From Panacagrimonas perspica (GTDB taxonomy: Bacteria; Pseudomonadota; Gammaproteobacteria; Nevskiales; Nevskiaceae): a DNA stretch of 64,000 nt. Shown here one piece after another: positions 8,238-17,621 of the stretch (position 1 is the stretch's first letter; each line of letters opens with the position of its first letter). Below the pieces are notes generated by a model, which was given only the letters and a program-made list of their open reading frames with translations, had not been told where the DNA came from and searched no databases. The stretch spans positions 1,119,534 to 1,183,533 of the forward strand of contig NZ_SOBT01000008.1 in NCBI RefSeq assembly GCF_004364935.1. Reading direction: 5' to 3'. Position numbers and translations under genes: made by a program.

Positions 8238-10262
8238 ATGACGTTGATTGCGACACGGCTGAATCTTCTACGGCAGGCGCGCTCGGAATTTCGAGATCGC
8301 CGGGATCGGCTGCGGCACGACCTGACGAGACCCGATGGCTCAGTCGACGAGGACTTCGCCAGGCAGGCGACGCGGGGCGAGCACGCGATCGCCCGCGTCG
8401 AACGCGTCCAGGGAGCCGAATGCGAATGCTGTGGCAGGCTGATCTTGCGCAAGCGCTTAGGAGCCCTGCTCCCTGCCCCGCTATCGGCGCGCCGCAGAAC
8501 CGTGATCTCGATCCATCCCCCGGTACTGCCGATCCGCCGGTTCGGCAGCCTGTGCATCGACGCCAGTTCGCGCATGTCGCTGCGGACTCGGCTTCTGGGC
8601 ACGGTCCCGCCGGTGACGCCTGGGGCCAATCGGGCCGGCGGCAGCAGCGGTCGCTTCGCGTTGGCCGTGCTCATAGGGCTTTGGGTTCACGCCAGCGTGG
8701 TGGCAGCGGCGCAAACGGACGCGACCCGCGACGTGCTGGCACTCCGTGTCGATCGCGAGCATGCGGCAGTTGTCACGGGCGGCTCGGTGGCAGGACCCAC
8801 GGTACTGGAAAGCGCCATCGCCACCTTCTACGAGCGCAGGGACGCCGCGCCGGCGTGGCTCGGACAAGCCGATCGCCTGTCCGCATTGCGCAGGAACCTC
8901 CAGGGACTACGCTTCGACGGCCTCTCGCCAGATTCCTACGGCCTCGCGCTGCTCGATGATGCGGCGCTGCGCCCACCTGTCGACCCGACGGCGCGAGCCG
9001 AGCTCGACTGGTCCATCACGGAAGGCTTTCTGAAGAGCCTGCTGCATCTGTACCGCGGAAAGCTGGACCCGCGAGCGCTCAGCTCGATCTGGAACGTCGA
9101 ACGCCGGCAGATCGATATCCAGCAAGGACTGGCATCGGCCATCAGCAGTGTCGAGGAAGGCACCCTCGACGCCGTGTACGCAGAGGCGAGACCCGAGCAC
9201 CGAATCTATCGCGACCTTCGCGACGGGCTGAAGCGTCTTGTCCAGATCGCCGACCACGGCGGATGGCCCACCATTCCCGGCGGTCCGACGATCGACGCAG
9301 GCCACTCCGATGTCCGCGTTCCCGCGCTGCGTCGGCGGCTGGCGCTCGGCGGCTACGACACCGGGCCCGCCGATGCGGCCAGCGAGATCTTTGACCCCGC
9401 GCTGGAATCTGCACTGCGCTCGTTCCAGAAGGAGCAGTATCTCGACGTCGACGGTCGACTCGGCTCCAGAACTCGCGCGGCCCTCAATATTTCCACGCAG
9501 ACCCGGATCGAGCAGATTCGCGCGAATCTCGAGCGCGCGCGCTGGCTGCTGCACGACCTGCCCGGCGATTTCGTCCTGGTCGACATCGCCGGATTCCGCG
9601 TGCGCTACATTCGCAACGGCGAGGTGATCTTCACGTCGCGCATTCAGGTCGGACAGCCCGACAGGCGCACCCCGATATTCCGTGCCGAAATCACCGAGCT
9701 AACCATCAACCCGCATTGGATCGTGCCGCCGACGATCCTGGAACACGACGTGCTGCCGGCCCTGAGTCGCGAGCCGGACTACTTGCGCAACCACCACCTG
9801 CGTGCGTTCGACGGACGTGGCGCCGAAGTCGACGCCGGCCACGTTGACTGGCGCCACGCCGGCGACGTGATCCTGCGCCAGGACGCGGGACCCGACGGCG
9901 CGCTGGGCCGCATCGCGATCCGCTTTCCGAACCGCTTCGCCGTCTATCTGCACGAGACGCCGCATACCGAGCTGTTCTCGTCGGCACGACGCGCCTTCAG
10001 TTCCGGCTGCATTCGCGTCGAACATCCCTTCGATCTGGCCGCGATCCTGATGGAGAACGATCAGCACTGGACCCGTGAGGCGCTGGACGATGCAGCCGCC
10101 ACAGGCACCACGATGTCGATTCCCCTGCCTCGGTCGATCCCGATCCTGCTGATGTATTGGACCGTGGACGTTCACGCCGACGGGCGCGTCTCGTACAAGC
10201 CCGACGTATACGGGCTCGACAGACTCACGCTGGGAGCAATCGACGCGCGTATCGGAGGCTGA
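8238..10262 (+). CDS. L,D-transpeptidase (YcbB-like) with TraR/DksA-like N-terminal extension
   Basis: A 674-residue reading frame in two parts. Residues 1-75 resemble a TraR/DksA stress protein: a charged helical segment, then GAECECCGRLILRKRL with only the first Cys pair of the zinc finger. From about residue 113 the protein looks like an exported L,D-transpeptidase: a hydrophobic anchor at about 138-158, a peptidoglycan-binding domain at about 360-415 and a YkuD domain ending in the catalytic SSGCIRVEHP (Cys near 590). It would cross-link meso-diaminopimelate in the periplasm. The ATG at 8238 has a good ribosome site (AAAAGGAA at 8225-8232). An internal ATG at 8574 would give the enzyme alone. 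No stop codon separates the parts. Confidence 0.8.
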   Translation: MTLIATRLNLLRQARSEFRDRRDRLRHDLTRPDGSVDEDFARQATRGEHAIARVERVQGAECECCGRLILRKRLGALLPAPLSARRRTVISIHPPVLPIRRFGSLCIDASSRMSLRTRLLGTVPPVTPGANRAGGSSGRFALAVLIGLWVHASVVAAAQTDATRDVLALRVDREHAAVVTGGSVAGPTVLESAIATFYERRDAAPAWLGQADRLSALRRNLQGLRFDGLSPDSYGLALLDDAALRPPVDPTARAELDWSITEGFLKSLLHLYRGKLDPRALSSIWNVERRQIDIQQGLASAISSVEEGTLDAVYAEARPEHRIYRDLRDGLKRLVQIADHGGWPTIPGGPTIDAGHSDVRVPALRRRLALGGYDTGPADAASEIFDPALESALRSFQKEQYLDVDGRLGSRTRAALNISTQTRIEQIRANLERARWLLHDLPGDFVLVDIAGFRVRYIRNGEVIFTSRIQVGQPDRRTPIFRAEITELTINPHWIVPPTILEHDVLPALSREPDYLRNHHLRAFDGRGAEVDAGHVDWRHAGDVILRQDAGPDGALGRIAIRFPNRFAVYLHETPHTELFSSARRAFSSGCIRVEHPFDLAAILMENDQHWTREALDDAAATGTTMSIPLPRSIPILLMYWTVDVHADGRVSYKPDVYGLDRLTLGAIDARIGG

Positions 10263-10372
10263 TGCGGCGTGCCCGTGCCGCGCGGTATGAAGCTTGTGCG
10301 TGGGCGCTCGGCACCGTCCTGGCTTCGGGTCGATGATTGCGCCGGCCAGCGGCGCGCAGGCAAGGTGACGGC

Positions 10373-11845
10373 GTGACCGGACCTTTCGACCCCACTACGC
10401 TGGAGGCACTCGGAGCGGGACTCCATGTCCTGCTGGCCGGCTCGGTGGCGGCCCATGCCTTGCTGCACAAGCATGATCCACGCTCCGCCTGGGCGTGGAT
10501 TCTCGCGTGCCTGCTGGTCCCGGTGATCGGAACGCTTTTGTATTTCTGGTTCGGCGTCAATCGCGTCGAGCGCAGAGCGCGGGTGGAACGCGGCGTGCCG
10601 GCCCCTTCCGCTGCGCTGCCGGCGGACGATCCGCTACCGCCCATGTCGGACTCCATCGCTGAGGAAGTCAGAGAGCTGATGCGGATCGGCCGCTCGGTCA
10701 CGCGGCGCCCGCTCGTCGGCGGCAACCGGATCACACCGCTGCACAACGGCGAGGCGGCCTATCCCGCGATGCTAGAGGCGATCGACGAGGCCCGCACGCG
10801 CGTCTGGCTGATGAGCTACATCTTCGACAACGGCCGTATCGGGCAGCGCTTTGCCGAAGCGCTCGCGGCCGCGCGCCGCCGCGGCGTACAGGTCAGCGTG
10901 CTGCTGGACGGCATCGGCGACCTCGGCTTGTCCCGCGGCAGCCGGATCTTGCGGCACTACGGGATCCCGGTCGGGATGTTCATGCCGCCCCGGCTGCTGC
11001 CGCCGCTGTGGCACGTGAACTTGCGCAATCATCGCAAGCTGCTGTGTGTCGACGGGGCGCTCGCCTTCGTCGGTGGCATGAACATCGGTGACCATCACCT
11101 GCTTCCTAGTACGCTCGAAGGCTGGACCGGCTACCGCCGGCGTCGCGGGTATGCGGAAGATCTGCACTTCCGCATCGAAGGCCCGGTGGTGAAGCAATTC
11201 GACCAAGTGTTTACCGACGATTGGCAGATCACCACTGGCGAGCACTTGCCTAGTGGCGACGCCATTGACGCCATTGACGCCAGAGCGGCCGACGGCGGCG
11301 CAGCCTGTCGCGTCATCACGGATGGCCCGAACGAAGATTTCGGCCGGCTACAGGTCCTGCTGCTAGGCGCCTTGGCCAACGCGCACCACGCCGTGCGGAT
11401 CATGACGCCGTACTTCGTGCCGACGCCGGAGCTGTCGAGCGCGCTCGGGGTGGCGGCGCGCAGAGGAGTCGAGGTGTCACTGCTGCTGCCCCGGCGTGGC
11501 AATCACTGGTGGCTCGACGCGGCAACCCGCCGCTGGCTGATGCAGTTCGACGCGACGCCGATTCAAGTCTACTTGCGACCCGCGCCGTTCGCGCACAGCA
11601 AGCTGTTCCTGGTCGACGACTATTACGCCGTGATCGGATCGGCAAACCTCGACCCGCGCAGCCTGCGCCTCAATTTCGAACTGACGCTCGAAACCTACGA
11701 CATCGGATTCGCATCGCGCTTGCGGACGCACTTCGATTCGGTTCTCGCCACCAGCCAGCTGCTCGATATCGAAGACCTGCGCCGTCGCCCGCTGCTCGCG
11801 CGCTTGTGGGATTCGGCGTTCTGGCTGTTCTCGCCATATCTCTGA
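10373..11845 (+). CDS. cardiolipin synthase (PLD family)
   Basis: A membrane phospholipase-D-type enzyme that joins two phosphatidylglycerols into cardiolipin. Two N-terminal membrane helices (around residues 8-30 and 40-60) are followed by two HKD motifs: NHRKLLCVDG near residue 218 and AHSKLFLVDD near 406, each with the downstream GGMN or GSAN block. The length of 490 residues is normal for the family. A GTG start at 10373 is chosen because AAGGTGA precedes it by six bases; the longer frame begins with TTG at 10337. It follows the L,D-transpeptidase in the same direction after 110 nt, so the two envelope genes may be co-transcribed. Confidence 0.88.
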   Translation: MTGPFDPTTLEALGAGLHVLLAGSVAAHALLHKHDPRSAWAWILACLLVPVIGTLLYFWFGVNRVERRARVERGVPAPSAALPADDPLPPMSDSIAEEVRELMRIGRSVTRRPLVGGNRITPLHNGEAAYPAMLEAIDEARTRVWLMSYIFDNGRIGQRFAEALAAARRRGVQVSVLLDGIGDLGLSRGSRILRHYGIPVGMFMPPRLLPPLWHVNLRNHRKLLCVDGALAFVGGMNIGDHHLLPSTLEGWTGYRRRRGYAEDLHFRIEGPVVKQFDQVFTDDWQITTGEHLPSGDAIDAIDARAADGGAACRVITDGPNEDFGRLQVLLLGALANAHHAVRIMTPYFVPTPELSSALGVAARRGVEVSLLLPRRGNHWWLDAATRRWLMQFDATPIQVYLRPAPFAHSKLFLVDDYYAVIGSANLDPRSLRLNFELTLETYDIGFASRLRTHFDSVLATSQLLDIEDLRRRPLLARLWDSAFWLFSPYL

Positions 11846-12048
11846 TCGCGCGTGATGCGGACTCCAGGTTCCGGCCAGGTGCAAAGCGGATTCCACGCCG
11901 AAAAAGCAAGCCAAGCCAGCGAGCCGCGGAGGCGTCCCGACGAACCGGACGTGCCCGGACCGCAACAGGGCCTGGCGCTCGAACTTCGGACGAACGACGT
12001 GCCGAAGGGCCTGCGGCCAGTGCAAACGAGGATGGGGTCATCTCACGA

Positions 12049-12062
12049 TTGACCCGCGTCAA
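12049..12062 (+). promoter_or_regulatory. FNR/ANR-like box upstream of the Usp gene
   Basis: TTGACCCGCGTCAA is a perfect inverted repeat of the TTGAC-N4-GTCAA form. The centre is 63.5 nt before the ATG at 12119. A possible -10 element, GAATGT, lies at 12085-12090. The rest of the 270-nt gap before it shows nothing I recognise. Confidence 0.7.
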
Positions 12063-12118
12063 TGCGACGGAACACGAGACGCGCGAATGTCCCGCAACCC
12101 CATCCGCGAGAAGTTGCC

Positions 12119-12547
12119 ATGCAAAAGGTGTTGGTTGCATTCGATGGTTCGGAATCGTCGATCCGCGCGCTTCGATTCGTGGTTGAACAGCCGAAGGCTG
12201 CGCGCCCGTCCGAACTCCATCTCCTCAATGTGCAGGACTACCCGATCGTCATCAGCGAATACGTGACCAGCTCGATGATCGAGGCGATCCGCAGGGGCCA
12301 GACGGAGCACAGCCGGGAAGTGCTGGCCCGAGGAGTCGCGCTGCTGGAATCCAGCGGGATTCCGCACCACGAACACGTCGTCATCGGATTTCCGGGAACG
12401 GCCATCACCGAACAGGCTGCCGCACTCGGATGTGGGCAGATCGTGATGGGCACCCGTGGACTGGGGATGGTCAAGGGCCTCGTCCTGGGTAGCGTGGCGC
12501 AGAGGGTGATCCACCTTTCACCTGTCCCCGTGACGCTCGTGAAGTAA
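12119..12547 (+). CDS. universal stress protein (UspA family)
   Basis: A 142-residue cytoplasmic Usp domain. It opens with MQKVLVAFDGSESSIRAL, and the C-terminal half has the nucleotide-binding pattern G-x2-G-x9-G-S in MGTRGLGMVKGLVLGS, followed by a VTLVK end. These residues mark the ATP-binding Usp subfamily. The ATG at 12119 is preferred because it is preceded by GAGAAG and fits the family N-terminus; upstream codons lie inside the FNR/ANR-like box. Single-domain Usp proteins with such boxes are typical of low-oxygen survival regulons in proteobacteria. The cellular partner is unknown. Confidence 0.9.
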   Translation: MQKVLVAFDGSESSIRALRFVVEQPKAARPSELHLLNVQDYPIVISEYVTSSMIEAIRRGQTEHSREVLARGVALLESSGIPHHEHVVIGFPGTAITEQAAALGCGQIVMGTRGLGMVKGLVLGSVAQRVIHLSPVPVTLVK

Positions 12548-12741
12548 GTTTTCGAGACGCGCCCTGCTCGCGTGCCGCCCGAAATCCCCCCTCTGCTATT
12601 TCGAGCGGCTCGTGTGCGGAATAGCGCAATCCAGGCGGAAGCGCGCCATCCGCGGTCGGTCCACGGGACGGGCGCGAGCGCAAGAAGCGGCAGACCGTCG
12701 CAGATGCCCGCGACGGTCTTGCCTTGGCAGCTCGGACGACT

Positions 12742-13230
12742 TCAAGCGCGGCTGCGTTGCGTCGAGTGTTCGTTCGCGCCTGGTGTCGCGGACGCGATGA
12801 TGTCGAACCGGACATCCCGCTGCACCGGCGCGCCGACGCCGTACACGAGCATGGCGGTTCGCACCGTTCGGGTCACCTCCGAGAGCACGTCGCCCGACAC
12901 ACCGAACTGGCGTGCAAAGGCAATCTGACGTGCATACCCGTCGACGTTGCCGCCCAGGATCACGCGCACAACGGAGCGGATCGCGGCGAGCCGCCAGTGG
13001 TTCGGAACGTCCGTCGTGACGCAAAACGGCGGGACCGTGCCTGCCGGCAATTTCAGCTCGGCGTAGAGACTCGCCTGCTCCGGTCCGCTCAGCGACGAAT
13101 CGGCGCCGAACAGTCCGCTCGATGCAAACATGCCACGAAGGAACGCGCGGGAGAGCCCTGTCGCGCTCAGGATGTTGTGACCCGATTCAAAGGTGCTGCG
13201 CACCGACGACGTCTTGCGATGCAGATTCAT
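12742..13230 (-). CDS. hypothetical protein
   Basis: A 162-residue protein I do not recognise. It starts at the ATG at 13230 after a GGAG ribosome site; the open frame continues upstream to 13308. The C-terminal half is helical and contains RQIAFARQFGVSGDVLSEV, which is faintly like the end of AhpD/carboxymuconolactone decarboxylase proteins. No CxxC is present, so I do not assign that family. It lies between the Usp gene and a divergently regulated AraC gene and faces neither. Confidence 0.5.
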   Translation of the reverse strand: MNLHRKTSSVRSTFESGHNILSATGLSRAFLRGMFASSGLFGADSSLSGPEQASLYAELKLPAGTVPPFCVTTDVPNHWRLAAIRSVVRVILGGNVDGYARQIAFARQFGVSGDVLSEVTRTVRTAMLVYGVGAPVQRDVRFDIIASATPGANEHSTQRSRA

Positions 13231-13410
13231 TTCCGTGTCTCCGACTGTGCTTTGAAGGAGACCCATCTTCGCGTCCGGACGTCGGCCCGGCACTCCGGTT
13301 CTTGGCATCGCGTTCGCGTCCCGCAGCGTGTCGCCAATGAACGCGCTCGAGCTCGATCAGCTTGTGATCGCGGACTCACACGGGGAAAGTGGAACGCGCG
13401 CCAGGGCGAT

Positions 13411-14316
13411 TCAGTTCGACGCGTTGTTGAGCCGCCGCGTCCTTGTCCGGGCTTCTCTGACATCACGCGCCGGAGGATTCCCGAACATCCGCGCGTATTC
13501 CCGGGTGAACTGGGGAATGCTTTCATATCCCACACCGTAGGCAGCGTGTGCGATGGGCGTGCCCTCTGCCAGCATCGATCGCCGCGCTTCGATCAACCTG
13601 AGTTGCTTCTGATATTGCAACGGCGTGAGTGACGTGAAAGCACGAAAGTGCGTGTAGAACGTCGAGACGCTCATGCCGGCGGCTTCGGCGAGACGCTCCA
13701 TGGGCAGCGGCTTGACGTACTCGGCGCGGATCAGCGACACCGCACGCCCGACCCGTCTCGCATAGCTATCGGTGACGCCCAGCGCTCGAATCGCGCCTCC
13801 ATGCCGTCCGGCCAGCAGCCAGAAGTGAAGCTCCCGCATCAATTGCTCCTGCAGCATCGGAACCGACGCGGGGCGATCGAGCAGATGAAGCAGACGAAAC
13901 GCGGCATCCCGGACTTCGGTCTCGGTGGACTCGACCTTCACCGGTGCTCCGACGACGAATGGCGCGGTCCCCATCTCCACCACCAATGCTTCGACCAGGG
14001 CCAGATCAAGTTCGAGGACCAGCGAGTAATACGGCGCGCCCGAAGTCGCCAGCGTTATCTGACTGATGGTGGGAACTTCCGCAGTGATCAGAAGCGATTG
14101 ACCGGCACCGAAATCGACCGTGTTCCCGCCGACCGTGACGCGCTTGGCTCCCTGAAGCACCATCGCCACCAGCGGCTTGTTGACGCAGTAATTCAGGGGA
14201 GTGGGTGCAGCTTCACGAAACAGCACGAAGCCGGGAAAGGGCGTCCGTGCGACGCCATCGACGTCGACGTGCGCATCCGCGAATCGCCGTGCGGCTTCGA
14301 GAAGATCGTGTGTCAT
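13411..14316 (-). CDS. AraC-family transcriptional regulator (cupin N-terminus)
   Basis: A 301-residue regulator. The N-terminal cupin-like sensor of the AraC_N type (VNKPLVAMVLQGAKRV) is followed by a C-terminal double helix-turn-helix, with MERLAEAAGMSVSTFYTHFR as the first helix pair and AAYGVGYESIPQFTREYARM as the second. The ATG at 14316 is preferred over 14400 because it matches the usual start of these regulators. The gene is divergent from an SDR gene with a 175-nt shared promoter region, so it probably controls that SDR. The ligand is unknown; AraC_N members often sense hydrophobic aldehydes, alcohols or related compounds. Confidence 0.87.
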   Translation of the reverse strand: MTHDLLEAARRFADAHVDVDGVARTPFPGFVLFREAAPTPLNYCVNKPLVAMVLQGAKRVTVGGNTVDFGAGQSLLITAEVPTISQITLATSGAPYYSLVLELDLALVEALVVEMGTAPFVVGAPVKVESTETEVRDAAFRLLHLLDRPASVPMLQEQLMRELHFWLLAGRHGGAIRALGVTDSYARRVGRAVSLIRAEYVKPLPMERLAEAAGMSVSTFYTHFRAFTSLTPLQYQKQLRLIEARRSMLAEGTPIAHAAYGVGYESIPQFTREYARMFGNPPARDVREARTRTRRLNNASN

Positions 14317-14491
14317 TGCCAGGTCAGATTCGCCAAGGGCAATCGCAGCATAGAAGCAAGCCCAATTCGACGAAAGCGGTGGACACCGAGCCGGCCGCAA
14401 GAATAGGCAAGAACGAACGCAAGATCAGGCAACCCGCGATTCGCTGATCGACCGACAGTAGCCGTTCCCAAGGACTTATCAGGAGACTCCA

Positions 14492-15244
14492 ATGACGGTA
14501 TCGCTCGTAACCGGTGGCAACCGGGGCCTGGGCCGCAACACGGCCATCAGCATTGCGCGGCACGGCGGGGACGTCATCCTCACCTACCGCAACGGGCAGG
14601 ACGAAGCGAAGTCCACGGTTGCACAAATCCAGTCCTTGGGTCGCAAAGCCGAGGCCCTGAAGCTGGACGTATCCGACGTGTCCAGCTTCAAAGCCTTTGC
14701 ATCCACGGTGCGCTCCGTTCTTTCGAAGACCTGGGACCGACAATCCGTGGATCACTTGATCAACAACGCGGGTCAGGGCGAGATGGCCAGCATCGCCGAG
14801 ACGACAGAAGCCCAGTTCGATGCCTTGTTCGATACGCACGTCAAGGGCCCGTTCTTCCTGACGCAGGCGCTGCTGTCGACGATCGCGGATGGCGGACGAA
14901 TAGTGAACATCTCTTCAGGCTTGACGCGCGTGTCGGTAGCGGGATTTTCGGCCTACGCCGCCGCAAAAGGCGCCATCGAGGTCCTCACGGTCTACATGGC
15001 GAAGGAGCTGGGTGCGAGGGGCATCACCGCGAACTCCGTAGCGCCCGGCGCGATCGAAACAGACTTCCTGGGCGGCGCCGTGCGTGACGTCCAGGATCTG
15101 AACAAGCAATTCGCGGACATGACGGCGCTAGGTCGTGTCGGTGTCCCGGACGATATCGGACCCATGATCGCGTCGCTCCTGAACCCCGACAACCGGTGGA
15201 TCAACGCTCAGCGGATCGAAGTGTCTGGCGGCCAGGCCATCTGA
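14492..15244 (+). CDS. short-chain dehydrogenase/reductase
   Basis: A classical SDR of 250 residues. The cofactor loop is TGGNRGLG, the structural motif is NNAG and the active site is S...YAAAK, with the tail VSGGQAI. NADP(H) preference is suggested by the Arg in TGGNRGLG but is not certain. AGGAG lies just before the ATG. It is transcribed divergently from the AraC-family gene and is probably its target. The substrate cannot be read from sequence. The 250 nt after the gene hold no further feature. Confidence 0.9.
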   Translation: MTVSLVTGGNRGLGRNTAISIARHGGDVILTYRNGQDEAKSTVAQIQSLGRKAEALKLDVSDVSSFKAFASTVRSVLSKTWDRQSVDHLINNAGQGEMASIAETTEAQFDALFDTHVKGPFFLTQALLSTIADGGRIVNISSGLTRVSVAGFSAYAAAKGAIEVLTVYMAKELGARGITANSVAPGAIETDFLGGAVRDVQDLNKQFADMTALGRVGVPDDIGPMIASLLNPDNRWINAQRIEVSGGQAI

Positions 15245-15497
15245 TGAGGCGTGCTTGGCGACGCTCGCGACTGCCGCCCCACTCCCTCCGGCCCCAGACG
15301 CGGCCGTCGTCATCTCGTTTCACGGAAAATGGGGCGGCAGATGAGCGTCGCGCGATGGCGCCGTAAACCGCGATGCGGAATTCGGCCAAGCGCTTTCACC
15401 GCGCGCACGATTTGCTCAGCCGCTCTGCTCCGGCAGAAGAACGCGCGCGGTGTTCCGGCGTTCTCCAGGCACGAGACCTCGTCCGCTTCTCATCGCC

Positions 15498-16385
15498 TCA
15501 GGCGGACACCACCGGCTGCCGGTCGAAGATGCCGAGCACCGGTGCCCCATGCGCCCGCATGATCGGCTCGATCTGCCGGAACAGGGCGTGGTACTTGTAG
15601 AAAGGCACCCGCGGGAAAGCGTGGTGGATCGAGTGCAGGTTCTGGCCCAGCCAGAACCACTCGAGAGGCTTCATCCAGACCGGCATGATCAGGCTGTTGG
15701 TGTTGCGATAGCGCGCGGAGTCCTCGTAGGGATGGTGCGGGCGGAAGGCAAACCAGTAGGTGGTGAAGATCACGCCGACCACGTAGGCGCCGACGAGCAG
15801 CACCAGGCCCGGCAGCAGCGGCAGCACGCTCAGCAACAGGGCCCGCCAGGAAATCGCCATGCCGACCTCGGCACAGAAGATCAGCTTCTCGCGACGCGGC
15901 GCCGTTTCCCAGTAGCCATGAAACAGGAACGTGATCTGCGTCCACAGGAAGCGGGCCACGCCGACGACGAAGGCCTGCGGACTATCCGTCATCCCTTTCA
16001 GGATGGCATCCGGGTCCTTGCCGGGCTGGTTGGTGTAGCGGTGATGGGTGAAGTGTTCCACCGTGTGCGTGGAATAAGGAATCATGATGATCTGCGCGCA
16101 CAGGTAGCCGCACAGGTCGTTGACCCACTTGCGCCCGGCATGGTCGCCGTGGATGTTGCCATGCGCCGCCTCATGCACCGGGGTGTAGGACAGGTAGGTG
16201 GTGGCGGCGAAAATCACGAACGCGGCCCACAGCGGCATGACACCGGCAGCGAACAGGGCGATATTGCCGATGAAGACCACGAGCACGGCCGCCGACAGCG
16301 CGACGGTTCCCCAGCCGAAATGCCCCATGTACTGCCTCGCGGCCTGTATGGCCTCCCGGTTCAGTGCGCTGAGATTCTGTTCCAT
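15498..16385 (-). CDS. membrane fatty acid desaturase/hydroxylase family protein
   Basis: A 295-residue di-iron membrane enzyme. Three histidine boxes are clear: HEAAHGNIHG, HTVEHFTHHRYTN and HSIHHAFPRVPFYKYH. They are separated by four or more hydrophobic segments in the usual desaturase pattern. The ATG at 16385 has an AGGGGAG ribosome site; the open frame extends nine codons further. It is divergent from an AraC-family regulator (start 16543), which is probably its regulator. Fatty acyl or isoprenoid desaturation or hydroxylation is the expected chemistry, and the substrate is unknown. Confidence 0.86.
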   Translation of the reverse strand: MEQNLSALNREAIQAARQYMGHFGWGTVALSAAVLVVFIGNIALFAAGVMPLWAAFVIFAATTYLSYTPVHEAAHGNIHGDHAGRKWVNDLCGYLCAQIIMIPYSTHTVEHFTHHRYTNQPGKDPDAILKGMTDSPQAFVVGVARFLWTQITFLFHGYWETAPRREKLIFCAEVGMAISWRALLLSVLPLLPGLVLLVGAYVVGVIFTTYWFAFRPHHPYEDSARYRNTNSLIMPVWMKPLEWFWLGQNLHSIHHAFPRVPFYKYHALFRQIEPIMRAHGAPVLGIFDRQPVVSA

Positions 16386-16542
16386 GTCGCTCCCCTGTCG
16401 GCGTTCTGCCATCTGTGATCAGTGGGTCACAGCCTAGGGACCGGGTCCCCCGACGTTGAGGGCCGACATGGCCATCCGCCGCGCATTTCTGGCCAGGGGC
16501 GGCCCGTTCGGTCACAGTCTTCGCTCACATCCGGGGAGCACG

Positions 16543-17556
16543 ATGTCCGCCGAGCCTGTCCTGCACAGCCTGACCATCAGCCAGGTCATCCTGAATTTCG
16601 CGATCGATCATGGGATCGACGCCGACACCTGCCTGGCCGGCACGGGAATCACCCGGGCGATGCTGCAGGACCCGAACCAGCTGGCCACCCCCGAGCAGGA
16701 AATGCGGCTGATCGAGAACCTGGTCCTCGCGCTGCCGGACCAAGCGGCGCCCGGTTTCGAGCTGGGCCTGCGCTACAGCGTGTCGACCTTCGGTACCTGG
16801 GGCTTCACGCTGCGCACCAGCCGGTCCCTGCGCGAGGCGATCGAGCGCGCCCTGCGCTATATCGCGTTGAGCACGGCTTATTGCGCGTTCTCGTCCGCCG
16901 TCGAGGGCGATCGCTTCATCGTGTGCGCCGACCCGTCCGAAATCCCTCTCCCGCTGCGGCAGTTCTTGCTGGAACGTGACATGGGCACGGCCTTGAATCT
17001 GATGCGCGAACTGCAGCTGACCGGCCGCGTCGTCCGGCACCTGGAGTTCACCGGCCGCGACGGCGAGGCCGCCGACCGCATCCGCCAGCTTTCCGGCCTG
17101 CCGGTCTGCTGCGCGGCGCCTCGCAACGCGGTGGTCATGGATCTCGAGGTGGCCACGACGCCCCTGCCCACGTTCGATGAGCACCTGGTGCGCGTGCTCG
17201 AGGATCAGTGCCGACAGCTGCTGGAACGACGCCAGATCGCGGGAATCGCCGGACGGGTCCGCCAGCAGCTGCTCCGCGGACTGGGCCAGGTCTGCGGCCT
17301 GGACGAGGTCGCGCGGGCCTTGCACCTGTCGTCGCGCAGCCTGCGTCGACGGCTGGATGAGGAAGGCACCAGCTTCCGCGACCTGGTCGAGGACACGCGC
17401 CGCCAGCTCGCCGAACAGATGCTGGGAACGACCGACATGAAGCTGGACGAACTGGCCGTGCACTTGGGTTATGCGGACACGGCCAGCTTCACGAGGGCCT
17501 TCCGCCGCTGGCATGGCGTTTCCCCGGGCCAGTACCGCCCGCAAAGAAGCGGCTGA
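16543..17556 (+). CDS. AraC-family regulator (Arabinose_bd-type N-terminus)
   Basis: A 337-residue regulator of the OruR/ArgR-like AraC group. An N-terminal ligand domain with ELGLRYSVSTFGTWGFTLRT is followed by a C-terminal double HTH containing LDEVARALHLSSRSLRRRL and YADTASFTRAFRRWHGVSP. The ATG at 16543 follows GGGGAG; the longer frame back to 16456 lacks a ribosome site. It is divergent from the desaturase gene and convergent with the BVMO operon, from which a strong hairpin separates it. Control of the desaturase is the simplest inference. Confidence 0.87.
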   Translation: MSAEPVLHSLTISQVILNFAIDHGIDADTCLAGTGITRAMLQDPNQLATPEQEMRLIENLVLALPDQAAPGFELGLRYSVSTFGTWGFTLRTSRSLREAIERALRYIALSTAYCAFSSAVEGDRFIVCADPSEIPLPLRQFLLERDMGTALNLMRELQLTGRVVRHLEFTGRDGEAADRIRQLSGLPVCCAAPRNAVVMDLEVATTPLPTFDEHLVRVLEDQCRQLLERRQIAGIAGRVRQQLLRGLGQVCGLDEVARALHLSSRSLRRRLDEEGTSFRDLVEDTRRQLAEQMLGTTDMKLDELAVHLGYADTASFTRAFRRWHGVSPGQYRPQRSG

Positions 17557-17566
17557 ACCGCCCAGA

Positions 17567-17615
17567 CTCCGGACGCCTCATGGAGTGCTCGTCGCGCTCC
17601 ATGAGGCGTCCGGAG
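17567..17615. terminator. bidirectional hairpin terminator
   Basis: A perfect 19-bp inverted repeat (17567-17585 and 17597-17615) with an 11-nt loop. It lies between two convergent stop codons at 17556 and 17622. There is no long T tract on either side, so termination may be structure-driven or Rho-assisted. Confidence 0.75.
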
Positions 17616-17621
17616 AGGCGA

